A DNA stretch of 64,000 bases from Alloactinosynnema sp. L-07 (GTDB lineage: Bacteria; Actinomycetota; Actinomycetes; Mycobacteriales; Pseudonocardiaceae): contig NZ_LN850107.1 of assembly GCF_900070365.1 (NCBI RefSeq), positions 4,464,001 to 4,528,000 on the forward strand, written 5' to 3'. The notes under the pieces are model-generated. The model made no database searches. It was given only the letters and a program-made list of their open reading frames with translations, and was not told the origin of the DNA. Position numbers and translations under genes: made by a program. Shown here piece by piece: positions 8,103 through 17,735 of this stretch (within the stretch, counting starts at the first letter, position 1; each line of letters begins with the position of its first letter).

Positions 8103-9217
8103 TCACCAGATTGGCGAGAACCGCCGCCAGCCGAGCAGCAGAACCGGGATCGACGCGACTCCGACTGTCACCGGCCACGGTGCGATCGCCGAGGCCATCG
8201 CGAATCGCCTGGCGGTGCGGGTGATCGCCTCGGTGGTGAGCCAGCGCAACGCGTACGCCGCGTAGCCTTGACGGAGATCGGCAGGACGATGGCGCTGTTG
8301 GCCTCCAAGCCGTCGACAAGCCACGGCAACGGTTTGACGATCCAAAACCGGCGAGCTGTCCAAGTCCGACCCGGCCGGACCACACCGATACCGCAGCCAA
8401 CCCCGATGAGGACCAACGGCCACGGCCGAGGCGCCCGCTTCGGCGAAACCTCCCGGTACTCGCCCGCTGATGTCGCGCCACGGGCGCTCCCACTGGAGTC
8501 GGTCCGGGACTCGCCAGATTGGTGCATCTGCTCGGTGAACGGCGCCACATCGGTGTTGGATGCCGCCTTCTTGGCGACCCGCTGGCGCGATTCCTCACGC
8601 GGCGCACGGTGTTCGCTGGTGTTGAGCGTGCAACTCGGCTGGCGCCGCGAGAACCTGAATGGCCCGGCTCATCTGCCGGTCGGTCATCGGGCGCAGGAGC
8701 ATGCCATCGGGCAGCGGGATTTCGGCCATGGACGTGAAGCCGTTCAGCGGGATGAACTCGACGAGCCGAACGGTGTCGACCAAAAGGCCAGCTTCGAGCT
8801 GGCGTATTGCTGGTCGAACACTGCCTCGTCGAGCTCGTAGGTGCGCATGGTGGCGATCACGGGTTCAAGCAGGCACTCGACCAGTACCCAGTCGAGCCTG
8901 CGCTGTTGCAGCGAGAACTCGGTGCCGACCATCGTGTCGACGCGGGTGCTCAAGATCGGGTCGGCGTCGATCACGTTGCGAACTGCGACCATCTCGGCGA
9001 ACGTGTCCAACCAGTTGACCACGGTGACCCGCTCGGGCATGTACCAAGCATTTGGCCGCAACGCCACGAAGGATTCCTGGCCGTATCGCCACCAGTTCCG
9101 AAGATCGGGCATATTGCCGACCTCTGGGATACCGTCGCGTTCCGCGAGATCACCTAGCGCCGCTATGGCCAACGACGCAACTGCCGCTCGAACAGCCGGC
9201 CTCTCACACGCCTTCAT
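8103..9217 (-). pseudogene. Membrane protein gene broken by at least three frameshifts
   Basis: Three successive frames on the minus strand join into one plausible protein of about 365 residues. Part one (9217 to about 8783) is a helical cytoplasmic domain starting 'MKACERPAVRAAVASLAIAAL'. Part two (about 8783-8610) runs 'LVDTVRLVEFIPLNGF' to 'MTDRQMSRAIQVLAAP'. Part three carries 'RPWPLVLIGVGCGIGVVRP' and, after another shift near 8270, 'GYAAYALRWLTTEAITRTARRF', ending with a hydrophobic helix. The shift near 8783 is repaired by one extra T in a T4 run, and the one near 8270 by one extra G in GG; the one near 8610 needs a different change. Family unknown. Either a decayed gene or a product of sequencing errors. 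Confidence 0.55.
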
Positions 9218-9374
9218 CTACTGACCCAACTCGTCGCGCGTCCTGCTCGCCGAGGACCCAGTCAGGCGCGAGCCAGCCAGAATGCCACGAACCGGTCAGC
9301 GACCCCAAGCGAGTTGGACCAGACACGCCGACGATTTCCGTGAGCGCTGACGTTCGACTCCGTATCCTCGGCGG

Positions 9375-10931
9375 ATGGCCCAGCCGCAAGCCCACGAGCC
9401 CGTGGTGATCGAACCCGTTGTCAACCGGGAGAAGCTGCGGGAACTGCTCGCGCTGGAGACGGAGTACCCGACACTCGACTTCAAGTCAGGCTGCGACCTT
9501 GGCGAGAAGCGGGAGCAGGTCGAAGTCGCCAAGGACGTCGGCGCTATGTCGGTGCGCGGCGGGTTCCTCGTCATCGGCGTCGACGGGCAAGGCAAGCCGA
9601 CGGGGAACATGACCGTCGAGCAGGCGAAGCTCTTCGACGAGGCACGCCTGCGTCCCAGGCTTCTGAAGTGGTTGCCGGACACCCTGGAGCTGTACTCCCA
9701 GGCCCACGAAGTCGACGGGAACCGTGTCGTGGTTGTGCACGTTGCTCCGAACCCGGCGGGCTGCGCGATCTTCCGGGCAGATGGCCAATACGACCAGCCC
9801 GGCAAGGCGCCGAAAGTCGTGTTCCGAGAAGGAGAGGTGTTCTACCGCGACGGAACGCAGAGCGTCAGGCTCAATCATCAAGGTCTCGAACAGGTTATCC
9901 GCCAGCGGGTCGATCGCGAGCGAGGCCGCTGGGAGGCAGAACGCGCCGAGAGCTACCGGCGACTCGCCGACGAACTCCGGGTTGGCGCCGCCGGACAGCA
10001 CGTCGCTCAAGGCCCTACCGTCGAGTTCAACCTCGCCCTCGAACCCGATGTGCTGGTCGAGGCCGCGATCGAGCTCCTGCGCGCCAACGACGACATCCCT
10101 CTCCGGCGACTGCTGAGCCGGGCCGTCCCGGACCTACGCGACCTGTTCCGATCGGGCAACGAGGAGAGCGTCACCGGGCAAATTGACCGCCTCACCTGCC
10201 TCGCTGCGACTTTCCTGGAGCTGGGGCGCCACGAGTGGTTTAAGCAGGTCCTCGACACGTTGGTGTCGATCTATGGCATCGGGTTCGAAAACGAAGCCCC
10301 GATTGTCAACGCCCCGCCACGGCGGTCCGCGGCGTTGTGGCTTGCGCTCATCGAGCGGGTGCTGGCGCTCGGTTCGTTGGCCGTTCGCCGCAGTGACTGG
10401 CAGGCGGTGCGGGACTTGGTGGCTCGACGGCACCCCGACATGCACGGGATGTACACGACGTGGCTTCGGCACGCGATGACAATGGCCAGCCGTGCCGAAC
10501 TGCTGACGACCCGCGATGGCGGCGAGGACGTTTTCGACTCTCTGCTAAGCCGCGCCCGCAACGTTGTTCGACACTTGGAGTGGCTGCGACCCGATGTTGA
10601 GCCCGAAGACGAGAAGGTGCTCACCGGCCTCACCCAGTTCGACTTCCTCGCCGACTTGGTCGCAATGGCCGACAGCAACAACAACAGCGGCATCTTTCCA
10701 AACTTCGCGCGGTTCTATGCAGAGCGGACACAGCCTGCTGCGCAACGGTTGCTTCGTGAACCCACGATGCGAACGATCATCTACCCAGGAGACGACCAAC
10801 ACCTCGCCGCTGCGCTGCGCACGATCGACCGCGAAGCGCGGCAGGCTGGATTCCATTACGACGGCTGGGACGGCTACACCCAGGACGTCAACACTTTCAT
10901 ACGCGAGCACACCGCTGACAATGACCAGTAA
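9375..10931 (+). CDS. Schlafen/AlbA_2-domain putative DNA-binding protein
   Basis: 518 residues. Residues about 20-175 match the AlbA_2 (Schlafen) fold: 'ETEYPTLDFKSGCDL' (the Glu...Asp-Phe-Lys strand), 'GGFLVIGVDGQGKPTG' (the conserved 'GG-LVIGVDD-G' turn), and 'VFREGEVFYRDGTQSVRLN', which corresponds to the usual 'YRRVGSST' end. The rest (about 190-518) is helical and unassigned. AlbA_2 proteins bind nucleic acid and appear as transcription regulators and in anti-phage systems. It is a single transcription unit converging on the lanthipeptide operon. The AlbA_2 assignment is solid; any defence role is only suggested by its accessory setting. Confidence 0.75.
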   Translation: MAQPQAHEPVVIEPVVNREKLRELLALETEYPTLDFKSGCDLGEKREQVEVAKDVGAMSVRGGFLVIGVDGQGKPTGNMTVEQAKLFDEARLRPRLLKWLPDTLELYSQAHEVDGNRVVVVHVAPNPAGCAIFRADGQYDQPGKAPKVVFREGEVFYRDGTQSVRLNHQGLEQVIRQRVDRERGRWEAERAESYRRLADELRVGAAGQHVAQGPTVEFNLALEPDVLVEAAIELLRANDDIPLRRLLSRAVPDLRDLFRSGNEESVTGQIDRLTCLAATFLELGRHEWFKQVLDTLVSIYGIGFENEAPIVNAPPRRSAALWLALIERVLALGSLAVRRSDWQAVRDLVARRHPDMHGMYTTWLRHAMTMASRAELLTTRDGGEDVFDSLLSRARNVVRHLEWLRPDVEPEDEKVLTGLTQFDFLADLVAMADSNNNSGIFPNFARFYAERTQPAAQRLLREPTMRTIIYPGDDQHLAAALRTIDREARQAGFHYDGWDGYTQDVNTFIREHTADNDQ

Positions 10932-10983
10932 TAAGTCATCGTCTCCCGAAGGTGTTACGGACCGCGGGAACGATCTGCTCCGG

Positions 10984-12129
10984 TCAAGCTCGCGTGGTCC
11001 GTTGCTCGGGCTGCCGTAACGTCACGCGCAGGACTTGAGCTGCGGTTTCTGTGGAGTCGAGCAGGCTCCGCTGGACAGGTTCCGGCAGTGTTCCGGTTCC
11101 CAGGCCGGAGGTGGTCACCAAGTCTACGAGCGCCGCAAGCTGCTTGCCGGTTGCCGGAGTATTACTGGATCGCAGGACCTCCCGAGCGGCGTACCCGTCT
11201 CCCGACTCGATCACCTCGTCGGTCACCTGTGCCAACAGACGGCCAGCCGTCTCGGGATCGACGGCGTCGGCGAGCGTGGTGACGGTGAGCCCGAACTGGG
11301 CGCGGAAGACCGCGTAGCCAGCCATCGGCTGGTGCTCGACGAAGTGCGCGATCATTGCCACAGCGTCTTGATGCGTCGACCTGCTGTCCGATTCGGTGCA
11401 CAACACCTTCAGGCAGGAGGCAACCTGGAGTTCCCATGGCTGCTGTGGGGTGCTTTCCGCCAGCGCCGCCTGCGCTCCCGTCACGTCTCCGTTGATGTAG
11501 TGGGCCACGATCGTGGCCTGCCTGCCCTCCATTAGGTGCAGGCCGATCCCGCGGTGAGCGGAGGCGTGGCTAACCGCGTCGTCCCACCGTCCCGCAAGGG
11601 TCAGCGCGCGGATGCCGTCGCCGATGAGGTGCAGCCACACCCATTCGTGCAGTTTGTGGTGTTCGGCGCGGGTACCGACAAGTTCGGCCAGCGGGAGCGT
11701 GCGTTCATCAACGACAAGGTCGGTTTTGGACCTGACGGCCTGGAACATGTCGGTGAGTAGCTGGAGTGCTTGCTCGCCGTCATAGGCGCGGAGTTGGAGG
11801 CGAGCGAGGTTAAGGACGGGTTCGAGCATGTGGCGGGCTTGGAGCACGGTGAGGGGGCGGTCAGCCTCTCGGTAGAGGTTGATGTGCTGCCAGCACATGT
11901 CGCGGGCCAGGTCTGGCAGACCGCAGTCGCTGGCGATCAGTGCGGCCTTGTTCATGGCGTGTGCGCCTTCGGACAACCGGTCCGCGCCGACTTGCCCGGC
12001 GGCGTGGGCGATGTCGGCGATCTCCTGTACTCGTTCGGACAACGCCGGGCAGGCGGGCCGGGGACGGCCTATCAGCGGGAAGCGGCGGATCACAGCGGCC
12101 AGCGTGGGCGGGTTCGATGTGGGGGTCAT
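10984..12129 (-). CDS. Helical (TPR-like) protein at end of lanthipeptide operon
   Basis: 381 residues from ATG 12129, only two bases after the stop of the SpaB_C gene, so co-transcribed with the lanthipeptide cluster. It is almost wholly alpha-helical, with repeated helix pairs typical of TPR-like regulators ('AHAMNKAALIASDCGLPDLARDMCWQH', 'GEQALQLLTDMFQAVR'). No DNA-binding domain or catalytic motif is seen. Proteins of this kind often accompany actinomycete RiPP clusters, but I do not recognise a defined function; regulation, immunity or scaffold roles are all possible. The open frame upstream of 12129 is antisense-like and was left out. Confidence 0.7.
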   Translation of the reverse strand: MTPTSNPPTLAAVIRRFPLIGRPRPACPALSERVQEIADIAHAAGQVGADRLSEGAHAMNKAALIASDCGLPDLARDMCWQHINLYREADRPLTVLQARHMLEPVLNLARLQLRAYDGEQALQLLTDMFQAVRSKTDLVVDERTLPLAELVGTRAEHHKLHEWVWLHLIGDGIRALTLAGRWDDAVSHASAHRGIGLHLMEGRQATIVAHYINGDVTGAQAALAESTPQQPWELQVASCLKVLCTESDSRSTHQDAVAMIAHFVEHQPMAGYAVFRAQFGLTVTTLADAVDPETAGRLLAQVTDEVIESGDGYAAREVLRSSNTPATGKQLAALVDLVTTSGLGTGTLPEPVQRSLLDSTETAAQVLRVTLRQPEQRTTRA

Positions 12130-12131
12130 GG

Positions 12132-13118
12132 TCAGCTCCGGGGCAGCACGGCGGTGGTTGCCGCGCGGGCGAGGATGCCCTGGCTCGCGGCCGAGAGACC
12201 GAATCGGTTCCAGTGGAAGATCACGACGTGGGTGAGGATGGCCCGCAGGCCGCGGTCCAAGCGCCCGGTCGCCGCATGGTGGCCGAGCCGTTCGCCAGCG
12301 GCACCCAACGCCGCGAGCCAGGGTGCGGCGTGCGCGACTGGCCCACCCGGTGTGAACAGCTCGCTGTCGGCCAGGTTGGAGATCGACAGGAGCACGCGCA
12401 GGTTGTCGACCAGCTTGGCGGTGCGTGCTGTGTCGGTGCCTGTGGGTGCGGGTCGCAGGCGCGCGACGCGGTCGAATACGTCGCCGCACTCGAACGTGTC
12501 GAGTCCGGCGGCGCGCATCAGTTCGCTCAGCAGCAGGATGGACAGTTCCCGGCGTCCGAGCCCTGGGGCGTCCTAGCGTACGTAGTCGAGCACGCCTGCG
12601 CTGTCGGCGCAGAACAGGTCGTGGATGGTGTCCATACCGGTCGAACCGCCGAAGGCGGCGGTCTCCGGCTCATACAGCGTTGACCACCAGCGCGCGATGA
12701 CGCCGGTGCCGGTTAGGTCGTCGAGCACACGGTTGACGGCCCCAACATCCGCCCGCGCCAGGCGCAGTCGCCAACAGGGGTGTTTGCGCAGGAACCACCA
12801 GCCAGCCGTCGCCCCGTCGGCGCGGAGCCTATCCAGCGCGGGGCCGAGGGCCGTGGCGCCGACCGTCTCGGCGGCCGACCAGTCACGGAACTGGACACGC
12901 ACCTGGTACCAGTTGCCTTCGTCCTGTCGTTGCAGCGCTGCGAGCCCGGCGGCCTGGTAGGTGCCGACCGCGTCGCGAAGGTCGGCAGGGTTCACGGCGT
13001 GGTTGGCCGCGACGGTGGCCGGGTCGTCGCCCGCGAGAACCGCCAACACGGCGACGGCGAGGTCGGCGGGAGCGTTGGTCTGGCGGGTGGTCAGGTGATC
13101 AGCAGGCATGCGTCCCAT
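12132..13118 (-). CDS. Stand-alone SpaB_C (thiopeptide-type bacteriocin biosynthesis) protein split by in-frame amber codon
   Basis: Two parts lie in the same frame, 13118-12573 (181 residues) and 12572-12132, separated only by a TAG at 12575-12573. Residues 1-181 include 'NWYQVRVQFRDW', 'GWWFLRKHPCWRLRL' and 'WWSTLYEPETAAFGG', signature stretches of the SpaB_C/Lant_dehydr_C fold. Directly after the TAG the reading continues 'DAPGLGRRELSILLLSELMRAAGLDTFE', the expected C-terminal part of the same domain. The full-length protein would be about 328 residues, normal for the family. In class I lanthipeptide pathways this domain removes glutamate from glutamylated Ser/Thr to give dehydro residues. 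Either the gene is inactivated by a nonsense mutation, or the TAG is suppressed or a sequencing error. The gene overlaps lanC by 28 bases. Confidence 0.85.
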
Positions 13119-14305
13119 CCCGTGTGAGGCGGCGTGGTGTGCCGCACGGTTTCCAGCGCCAGGTCCACTCCAGCGCGTCCGGTGAGCAGCCCTGCCGCGT
13201 TCGGCTCGTCGTTGTCGGTGTCCTCGCCGAGCGACCGCGTGTGCGCAGTGAGGCGGTCAGCCAGCGCTGGGAGCCGGTGGGCGATGGCAGGGCCACGGGC
13301 GTCGTCGGAGGCGCGGTAGGCGGTTTGGTAGATCCCGGCGATGCCGTGGCACAGGCCCGGCTCGGTGATCCGGTCGAGTTGCGTGTCTGTCAGGCCCGCG
13401 ACCAGAGCGTCCTCGGCCGCGTCCTGGCGTCGCGGTTCGTCTGTCGCCAGTGCGGCCAGTTGTTGGGCGCGGGCGATGCCGACCGTCCCATAGCACCACG
13501 AGGCTCGGCCGGGGCGAGTGCGGGTGGGGCGGCCCGTGCGGAGCTCCTCGCGGGTGATCCACTGCGGCCACCAGGGTCCGTCCGGACCGTCTTGGCGCCA
13601 CCGGTCGAACCACGCCGTGAGCTTGGCGATCGCCTCGTGGTGACCGTCGACCACGCGACCGCGCAGGCTGGCCAGGGCGAGCAAGGACAGCAGCCCGGCC
13701 GCACCGTGGGCCATGCCGAAGTTCGCGTGCCCGCCAGGGGTCGACAGGATTTCGTCCGGGTCGTGCGCCACCCACCAGCCGGGCAGCTCGACGCCGTCCT
13801 CGCGGTGCGGTTGGGTAGCCAGTGTGGCCACGTACCGCAGAATCCGGGTCAGTTCGTCGCTGTCGGAGTGATGGCGGAGCAGCAAGGCGCCGATGCCGGT
13901 GAGCCCGTAGAACAGGTCATACTCGGCGAAGACGGCGGGCTCCCCGCGGGTGATCCGGGTGGCGGCGGTGGCCAGTCGTCGACGGGCCAGGTGCAGCACG
14001 TGCTCGTCAATCGTCTGGCTGGCCGCGCGGTAGCGGGGATGGCGGTCGGCTGCGGCGCGCAGCAGGAACGCGACTGCGGGCGCCCCGTAGTAGAGGCCGG
14101 CGTGTTCAGCGGCGTCAACCGGCCCCGCCACCACATGACGGATATGGGCCTGCGCGGACTCCCAGCTGCCCGAGCCGGTCCAAGCGCGCTCGACGTGCAG
14201 CAGCGCGGTCCCGACTGCCCCTCGTGCGAGGGATTGGCTGCTCACCTCGTCGAGGGTCAGCGTCACCTCGCTGCTGTCCGGGCTTGGGTTCGTGCCGGGC
14301 GTCAT
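13091..14305 (-). CDS. lanC: LanC-type lanthipeptide cyclase
   Basis: 404 residues from ATG 14305, which overlaps the lanB stop by four bases. The alpha/alpha-barrel cyclase signatures are in place: 'GMAHGAAG' (His200 region), 'SWCYGTVG' with zinc ligand Cys271, and 'GLCHGIAG' with Cys319 and His320. These are the three zinc ligands and the active-site surroundings of nisin cyclase-type enzymes, which add Cys thiols to dehydrated Ser/Thr to form lanthionine rings. The substrate is presumably the FxLD peptide at 17532-17723. Length is normal for the family (about 400). No defects were seen. Confidence 0.95.
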   Translation of the reverse strand: MTPGTNPSPDSSEVTLTLDEVSSQSLARGAVGTALLHVERAWTGSGSWESAQAHIRHVVAGPVDAAEHAGLYYGAPAVAFLLRAAADRHPRYRAASQTIDEHVLHLARRRLATAATRITRGEPAVFAEYDLFYGLTGIGALLLRHHSDSDELTRILRYVATLATQPHREDGVELPGWWVAHDPDEILSTPGGHANFGMAHGAAGLLSLLALASLRGRVVDGHHEAIAKLTAWFDRWRQDGPDGPWWPQWITREELRTGRPTRTRPGRASWCYGTVGIARAQQLAALATDEPRRQDAAEDALVAGLTDTQLDRITEPGLCHGIAGIYQTAYRASDDARGPAIAHRLPALADRLTAHTRSLGEDTDNDEPNAAGLLTGRAGVDLALETVRHTTPPHTGWDACLLIT

Positions 14306-17300
14306 CGGGCACGAGCCAGGGCGAGGCGGCGCAGCGCGACCGCGCGGGCGAGTCGTCCGGTTTCCCTCTCGAATGTCGGATCGACGCCGACGGCGCGGAT
14401 GTGATGCTCGTGCAGCAGCGTGCGCAGCACCACGCTCGGCTCGCGCCCGTGCTGAGCAAGGGCACCGTGATAGGTGTTCAGGGCGGTGTCGCGGGCACGC
14501 CAGGCGGAGGCGACCGCGTCGCCGCCCGGTAGCGCGCGAACAGCGCGGTACTGCTGGTCGGGGTCGGCCACGGCGAGTGTGTGGTCGCGCAGCGCGCGAT
14601 CCTGCGGCCCGTGCTCCTGCCCCAGGCAGTCGAGCAAAGCCCGGTATCCGGTCTGCGGATCGGGCGCGAAGGACGCGGCCAGATGCGCCATGGATGCCGC
14701 GGCCAGTGCCTGGGCGGGAATCCCGGACGCCTGCGCCGCTGCGAGCTGGGCGATAGCGGCGGTCGTGTCCGTGGCAAACACCAGCTCGGCTGCCGCCAAC
14801 GCGGGGCCGTCGCCGTAGCGGGCGGGGTGCTGCGGGGTCGGGGCCAGGGTGAGCTGGCCGGGGAGCCCTCGGGAGTCCAGGTCGGCAGCGAAAGCGGCCA
14901 GCCGTGCGGCGACGGCTCCGTAGTGCTGCGCTCCGGTGAGGCGCACGAACACGGCGAGGTGTTGATCCGCCTCGGGTCGGATCATGTCGCGATGGCGCCG
15001 TACCCACCACGACACGACCGGGCCATCGACATCACTCAGGTCGTGGAGCTCGGCGATGAACAGAGGCAGGTGCGCGGTGAGGATCTCATCGAACCTAGCC
15101 GGGTTGCCCACCAGTTGCGCGTGCACCATGGCCGAGTCTCCCGGCTGGAGAGCGGAACCGGGCGCCGCGGTCACGGGCAGCGGGCGTGCGGGCGGGGTGA
15201 TCGCGATCATCGGGATCAACAGCTCGGTCGGCCGCCCGATCCAGCCCTGCCCGTCGGGCGGGCCGTCCTCGTGCAGTTCGACCCGGTCGACCCGCTCCAA
15301 GTGAGCGCGCAGCAAGGCGCGATCGAGCTTCTGGTCGAGGTCCACCGGCAAACGCAGCTCTCTGTGGACCATCACCACCCGTGCCGGTACGCGCCATCGC
15401 TGCCGCCACGACCGCAATGCCTCGTCCTTGTCGTGGGTTCCTGGCCGGGCAGCGACGTCGGCGCCGGAGAGGATCCAGCGGGCGGCGGACAACACTGTCC
15501 GCTGGTAGCGGATGCGCGGCACGTAGGGCAGGGTGCGGGCGGCGCCGAGATCGAATCCACGGAACACCGCGCTGCGGGCATCGGCGACCTCGGCGAGGAA
15601 CCGGGCCAGAGGCGGGCTTTGCACGGCGGTGTCCAGGGCGTGCGGAATCCGGGGGATCACCCGCCGCCCGGTGGACACCTGCACCAGGTACATCTGTTCG
15701 GCGTCGGCCGTGACCGCCAAGTCGTCCACCCCGATGAAGGTGATGTCCGAGCGCGTCGGATCAGGATGCTCCGACATCGACACAATGGCACCAAGCAGCG
15801 GCGGTACACGCACCACGTTCTCGTTGTGGGGGCGGCGCGGCGGAAAGGACAGCTGCGCCGCAATCGCCGTGTCCGAGCCGTTCTGCGAAAGCCGCTCCGT
15901 TCCAGCAGTGTAGGTCGCGGCCAGGCGGGCGTGATCATCCTCGTCAAGCAGGTAGGCGAACCGTCCAGCCATGCTGGTGTGCGCGTTCGGCGCTGCGGTT
16001 ACCCGCAAACCGAAGTCACCTCGGTCGATCGCCGCGGTCGACGCGGCGTGCAGCTCGACACCCACTTCGACCCGTTGGGGCGCAATGGCTTTGGCGTGTT
16101 CACCGACAGTCAACGCCTCAATGTCGGCATCGGCGAGCTCGATCTCCCGCGCCCCGGTCAGCGTGGCCTGCTGAATCAACGCCAGCAGCGCGGCGTCGCG
16201 GTCGGTCAACACCCGCCACGCAGGCCGTGCTCGGGGCGCGCCAAGGTATCCAGCCGGGTAGCCGAGCCCCGAATCAGCGACCAGATCCCACACCGGCACC
16301 AGGGCGCCGGGCCCGTAGCGGGCGCGGAATCGTGCGTGATAGTCAAGCCACGCGGCCGACCCGAACGGTTGTGTACTGGTCCGCAGCAGCACGGTCGCAG
16401 CGCGCGCGGCCTCGTTGAGCACCCGTTCGGGGATGGCGATCTTCGCGTCTATGCGCACGTCGGCGGCGAGCACATGGCCAGCTTCGGGGACAAGGACGGC
16501 CATCCGTCTCGTGACGGCCGCGCGGATCGCCCTCGCCTGTTCAGGGTCGCTGGTGTGATTGTGCCGGGCGAGGTCGGCGCTGATCGCTTCGAGGTCGTGC
16601 AGGTGGGCGGCGACATCGTCCAAGGCGTCGGTTTCGGCGGAACGCAGGGCCCAGATCAAGTGCGTCAAGGCGTCGGTGCTGGTCATCGGAGGCCGCAGGC
16701 TGGTGATCAGCACACCGGCGTCGATCAGGCCGTGCAGCAATGCGTGGATCTTGCCGGTGGAGGCGGACGGGAACCGTGCGGTTATCTGGTCGGCGAGCGT
16801 GTCGAACCGAATCGGCGATCCGGCCGCGGTCAACACGAACCGCACGGGACGGGAGAGCCGCACCGATGACTCCCGCAGCGGCCCTGGGGTGGCGGCGCCG
16901 ACCTCGGCCCGGCGGTGAACGATCACGCGCTCATCGCGAACGACTCGCGTGTCATCGACGACGACCGTAAGGCGCTGGCGCAGGTCGGGGTGCCGTTCCA
17001 AGCTGTCGATCAGCGTGGTCAGCCACTCGCCGTCCACCCGCGCCACGACCCGGTGCTGGGTGCCCACCTTGGCCATCGCGGGTCCGACTCCGACATTTCC
17101 GACGCCAGCGAACAGCCCGAACGGTGTCGCCCTCCGATGCCAGCGCAGCAGGTAGGACGCCACGGAGACGACGGCGCGGCGTAACTCCTTCGCCGTGCGC
17201 GCGGTCGTGCCGTCGACGAGGATCCGGTCCAAGCGCGCGCCGAGGACGGGGCTGGCGAGCGTCAGCGCGTCCCGAACCTCCGGGCGCGCCCACACCTTCG

Positions 17301-17439
17301 CCAGCCAGGCGCGACCTTCCTGCTCGACCACGGCGGGGTCGGTCAAGTTGAGATGGGTGGGTGGGTCGAGGTCGCCTGGGTCGGTGGTGACGCGGGCCAG
17401 TGCAAGGCCGGCGTGTTGGTAGCGCGGGGACACGGTCAT
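14302..17439 (-). CDS. lanB: LanB-type lanthipeptide dehydratase (full length)
   Basis: 1045 residues. The N-terminal two thirds are the glutamylation domain, with the hallmark 'WHRRATPFGLFAGV' at residues 100-113 that binds glutamyl-tRNA. The C-terminal third (from about 720) is a SpaB_C elimination domain, including 'VVSWWVRRHRDMIRPEADQHLAVFVRL'. The enzyme uses glutamyl-tRNA to activate Ser/Thr in the precursor and then eliminates glutamate. Because this protein already carries a SpaB_C domain, the additional stand-alone SpaB_C gene downstream is a second copy of that activity, as is common in FxLD clusters. ATG 17439 starts 92 bases after the precursor stop. Confidence 0.95.
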   Translation of the reverse strand: MTVSPRYQHAGLALARVTTDPGDLDPPTHLNLTDPAVVEQEGRAWLAKVWARPEVRDALTLASPVLGARLDRILVDGTTARTAKELRRAVVSVASYLLRWHRRATPFGLFAGVGNVGVGPAMAKVGTQHRVVARVDGEWLTTLIDSLERHPDLRQRLTVVVDDTRVVRDERVIVHRRAEVGAATPGPLRESSVRLSRPVRFVLTAAGSPIRFDTLADQITARFPSASTGKIHALLHGLIDAGVLITSLRPPMTSTDALTHLIWALRSAETDALDDVAAHLHDLEAISADLARHNHTSDPEQARAIRAAVTRRMAVLVPEAGHVLAADVRIDAKIAIPERVLNEAARAATVLLRTSTQPFGSAAWLDYHARFRARYGPGALVPVWDLVADSGLGYPAGYLGAPRARPAWRVLTDRDAALLALIQQATLTGAREIELADADIEALTVGEHAKAIAPQRVEVGVELHAASTAAIDRGDFGLRVTAAPNAHTSMAGRFAYLLDEDDHARLAATYTAGTERLSQNGSDTAIAAQLSFPPRRPHNENVVRVPPLLGAIVSMSEHPDPTRSDITFIGVDDLAVTADAEQMYLVQVSTGRRVIPRIPHALDTAVQSPPLARFLAEVADARSAVFRGFDLGAARTLPYVPRIRYQRTVLSAARWILSGADVAARPGTHDKDEALRSWRQRWRVPARVVMVHRELRLPVDLDQKLDRALLRAHLERVDRVELHEDGPPDGQGWIGRPTELLIPMIAITPPARPLPVTAAPGSALQPGDSAMVHAQLVGNPARFDEILTAHLPLFIAELHDLSDVDGPVVSWWVRRHRDMIRPEADQHLAVFVRLTGAQHYGAVAARLAAFAADLDSRGLPGQLTLAPTPQHPARYGDGPALAAAELVFATDTTAAIAQLAAAQASGIPAQALAAASMAHLAASFAPDPQTGYRALLDCLGQEHGPQDRALRDHTLAVADPDQQYRAVRALPGGDAVASAWRARDTALNTYHGALAQHGREPSVVLRTLLHEHHIRAVGVDPTFERETGRLARAVALRRLALARAR

Positions 17440-17531
17440 GGCGATTCGCTCTCCTCACCCGGGCTCGGTCTGTGGCGGCGCCTGCCGCCGGCGCCCAAGG
17501 CGAACTCGGGCACCGACGGCAGGCGGTTGGA

Positions 17532-17723
17532 TCAGAACGGATCGTTGGAGCCGGTGCTGCAAGCGCTGGTGCTGCACGTGTTGCCGCACCCGTCGCTCGT
17601 GTCGCACATCATGATCACGAGCTTGGTGGTCGACTCCACCACACGCATGTCCAGTTCGAACTCCGCATCGTCGACCGCGGCGTCCGGGGATTCCGCGTAG
17701 TCAACGGCCAGTGCTGCCGACAT
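17532..17723 (-). CDS. FxLD-family lanthipeptide precursor peptide
   Basis: 63 residues from ATG 17723; AAGGAG lies eight bases upstream, which favours it over GTG 17732. The leader contains the diagnostic F-x-L-D motif (Phe22-Glu-Leu-Asp25, 'EFELDMRVVES'). The core is rich in Ser, Thr and Cys: 'MMCDTSDGCGNTCSTSACS' with Cys40, Cys46, Cys50 and Cys55 and about ten Ser/Thr, ending TGSNDPF. Asp41, Asp44 and Asp61 are candidates for the O-methyltransferase encoded just upstream, which in related systems converts Asp to aspartimide or isoaspartate. The gene sits between the methyltransferase (12-base gap) and lanB. The mature structure and cleavage site cannot be read from sequence. Confidence 0.93.
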   Translation of the reverse strand: MSAALAVDYAESPDAAVDDAEFELDMRVVESTTKLVIMMCDTSDGCGNTCSTSACSTGSNDPF

Positions 17724-17735
17724 TCGGTTCACTCC

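Noticed and set aside
14581..16869. 762-codon plus-strand frame opposite lanB
   Set aside because: Antisense of a well-recognised LanB gene; no domain and shadow-like composition.
12132..17723. Thiopeptide cluster (because of the thiopeptide-type SpaB_C protein)
   Set aside because: No YcaO cyclodehydratase or pyridine synthase; the FxLD leader, LanC and the methyltransferase show a class I lanthipeptide.
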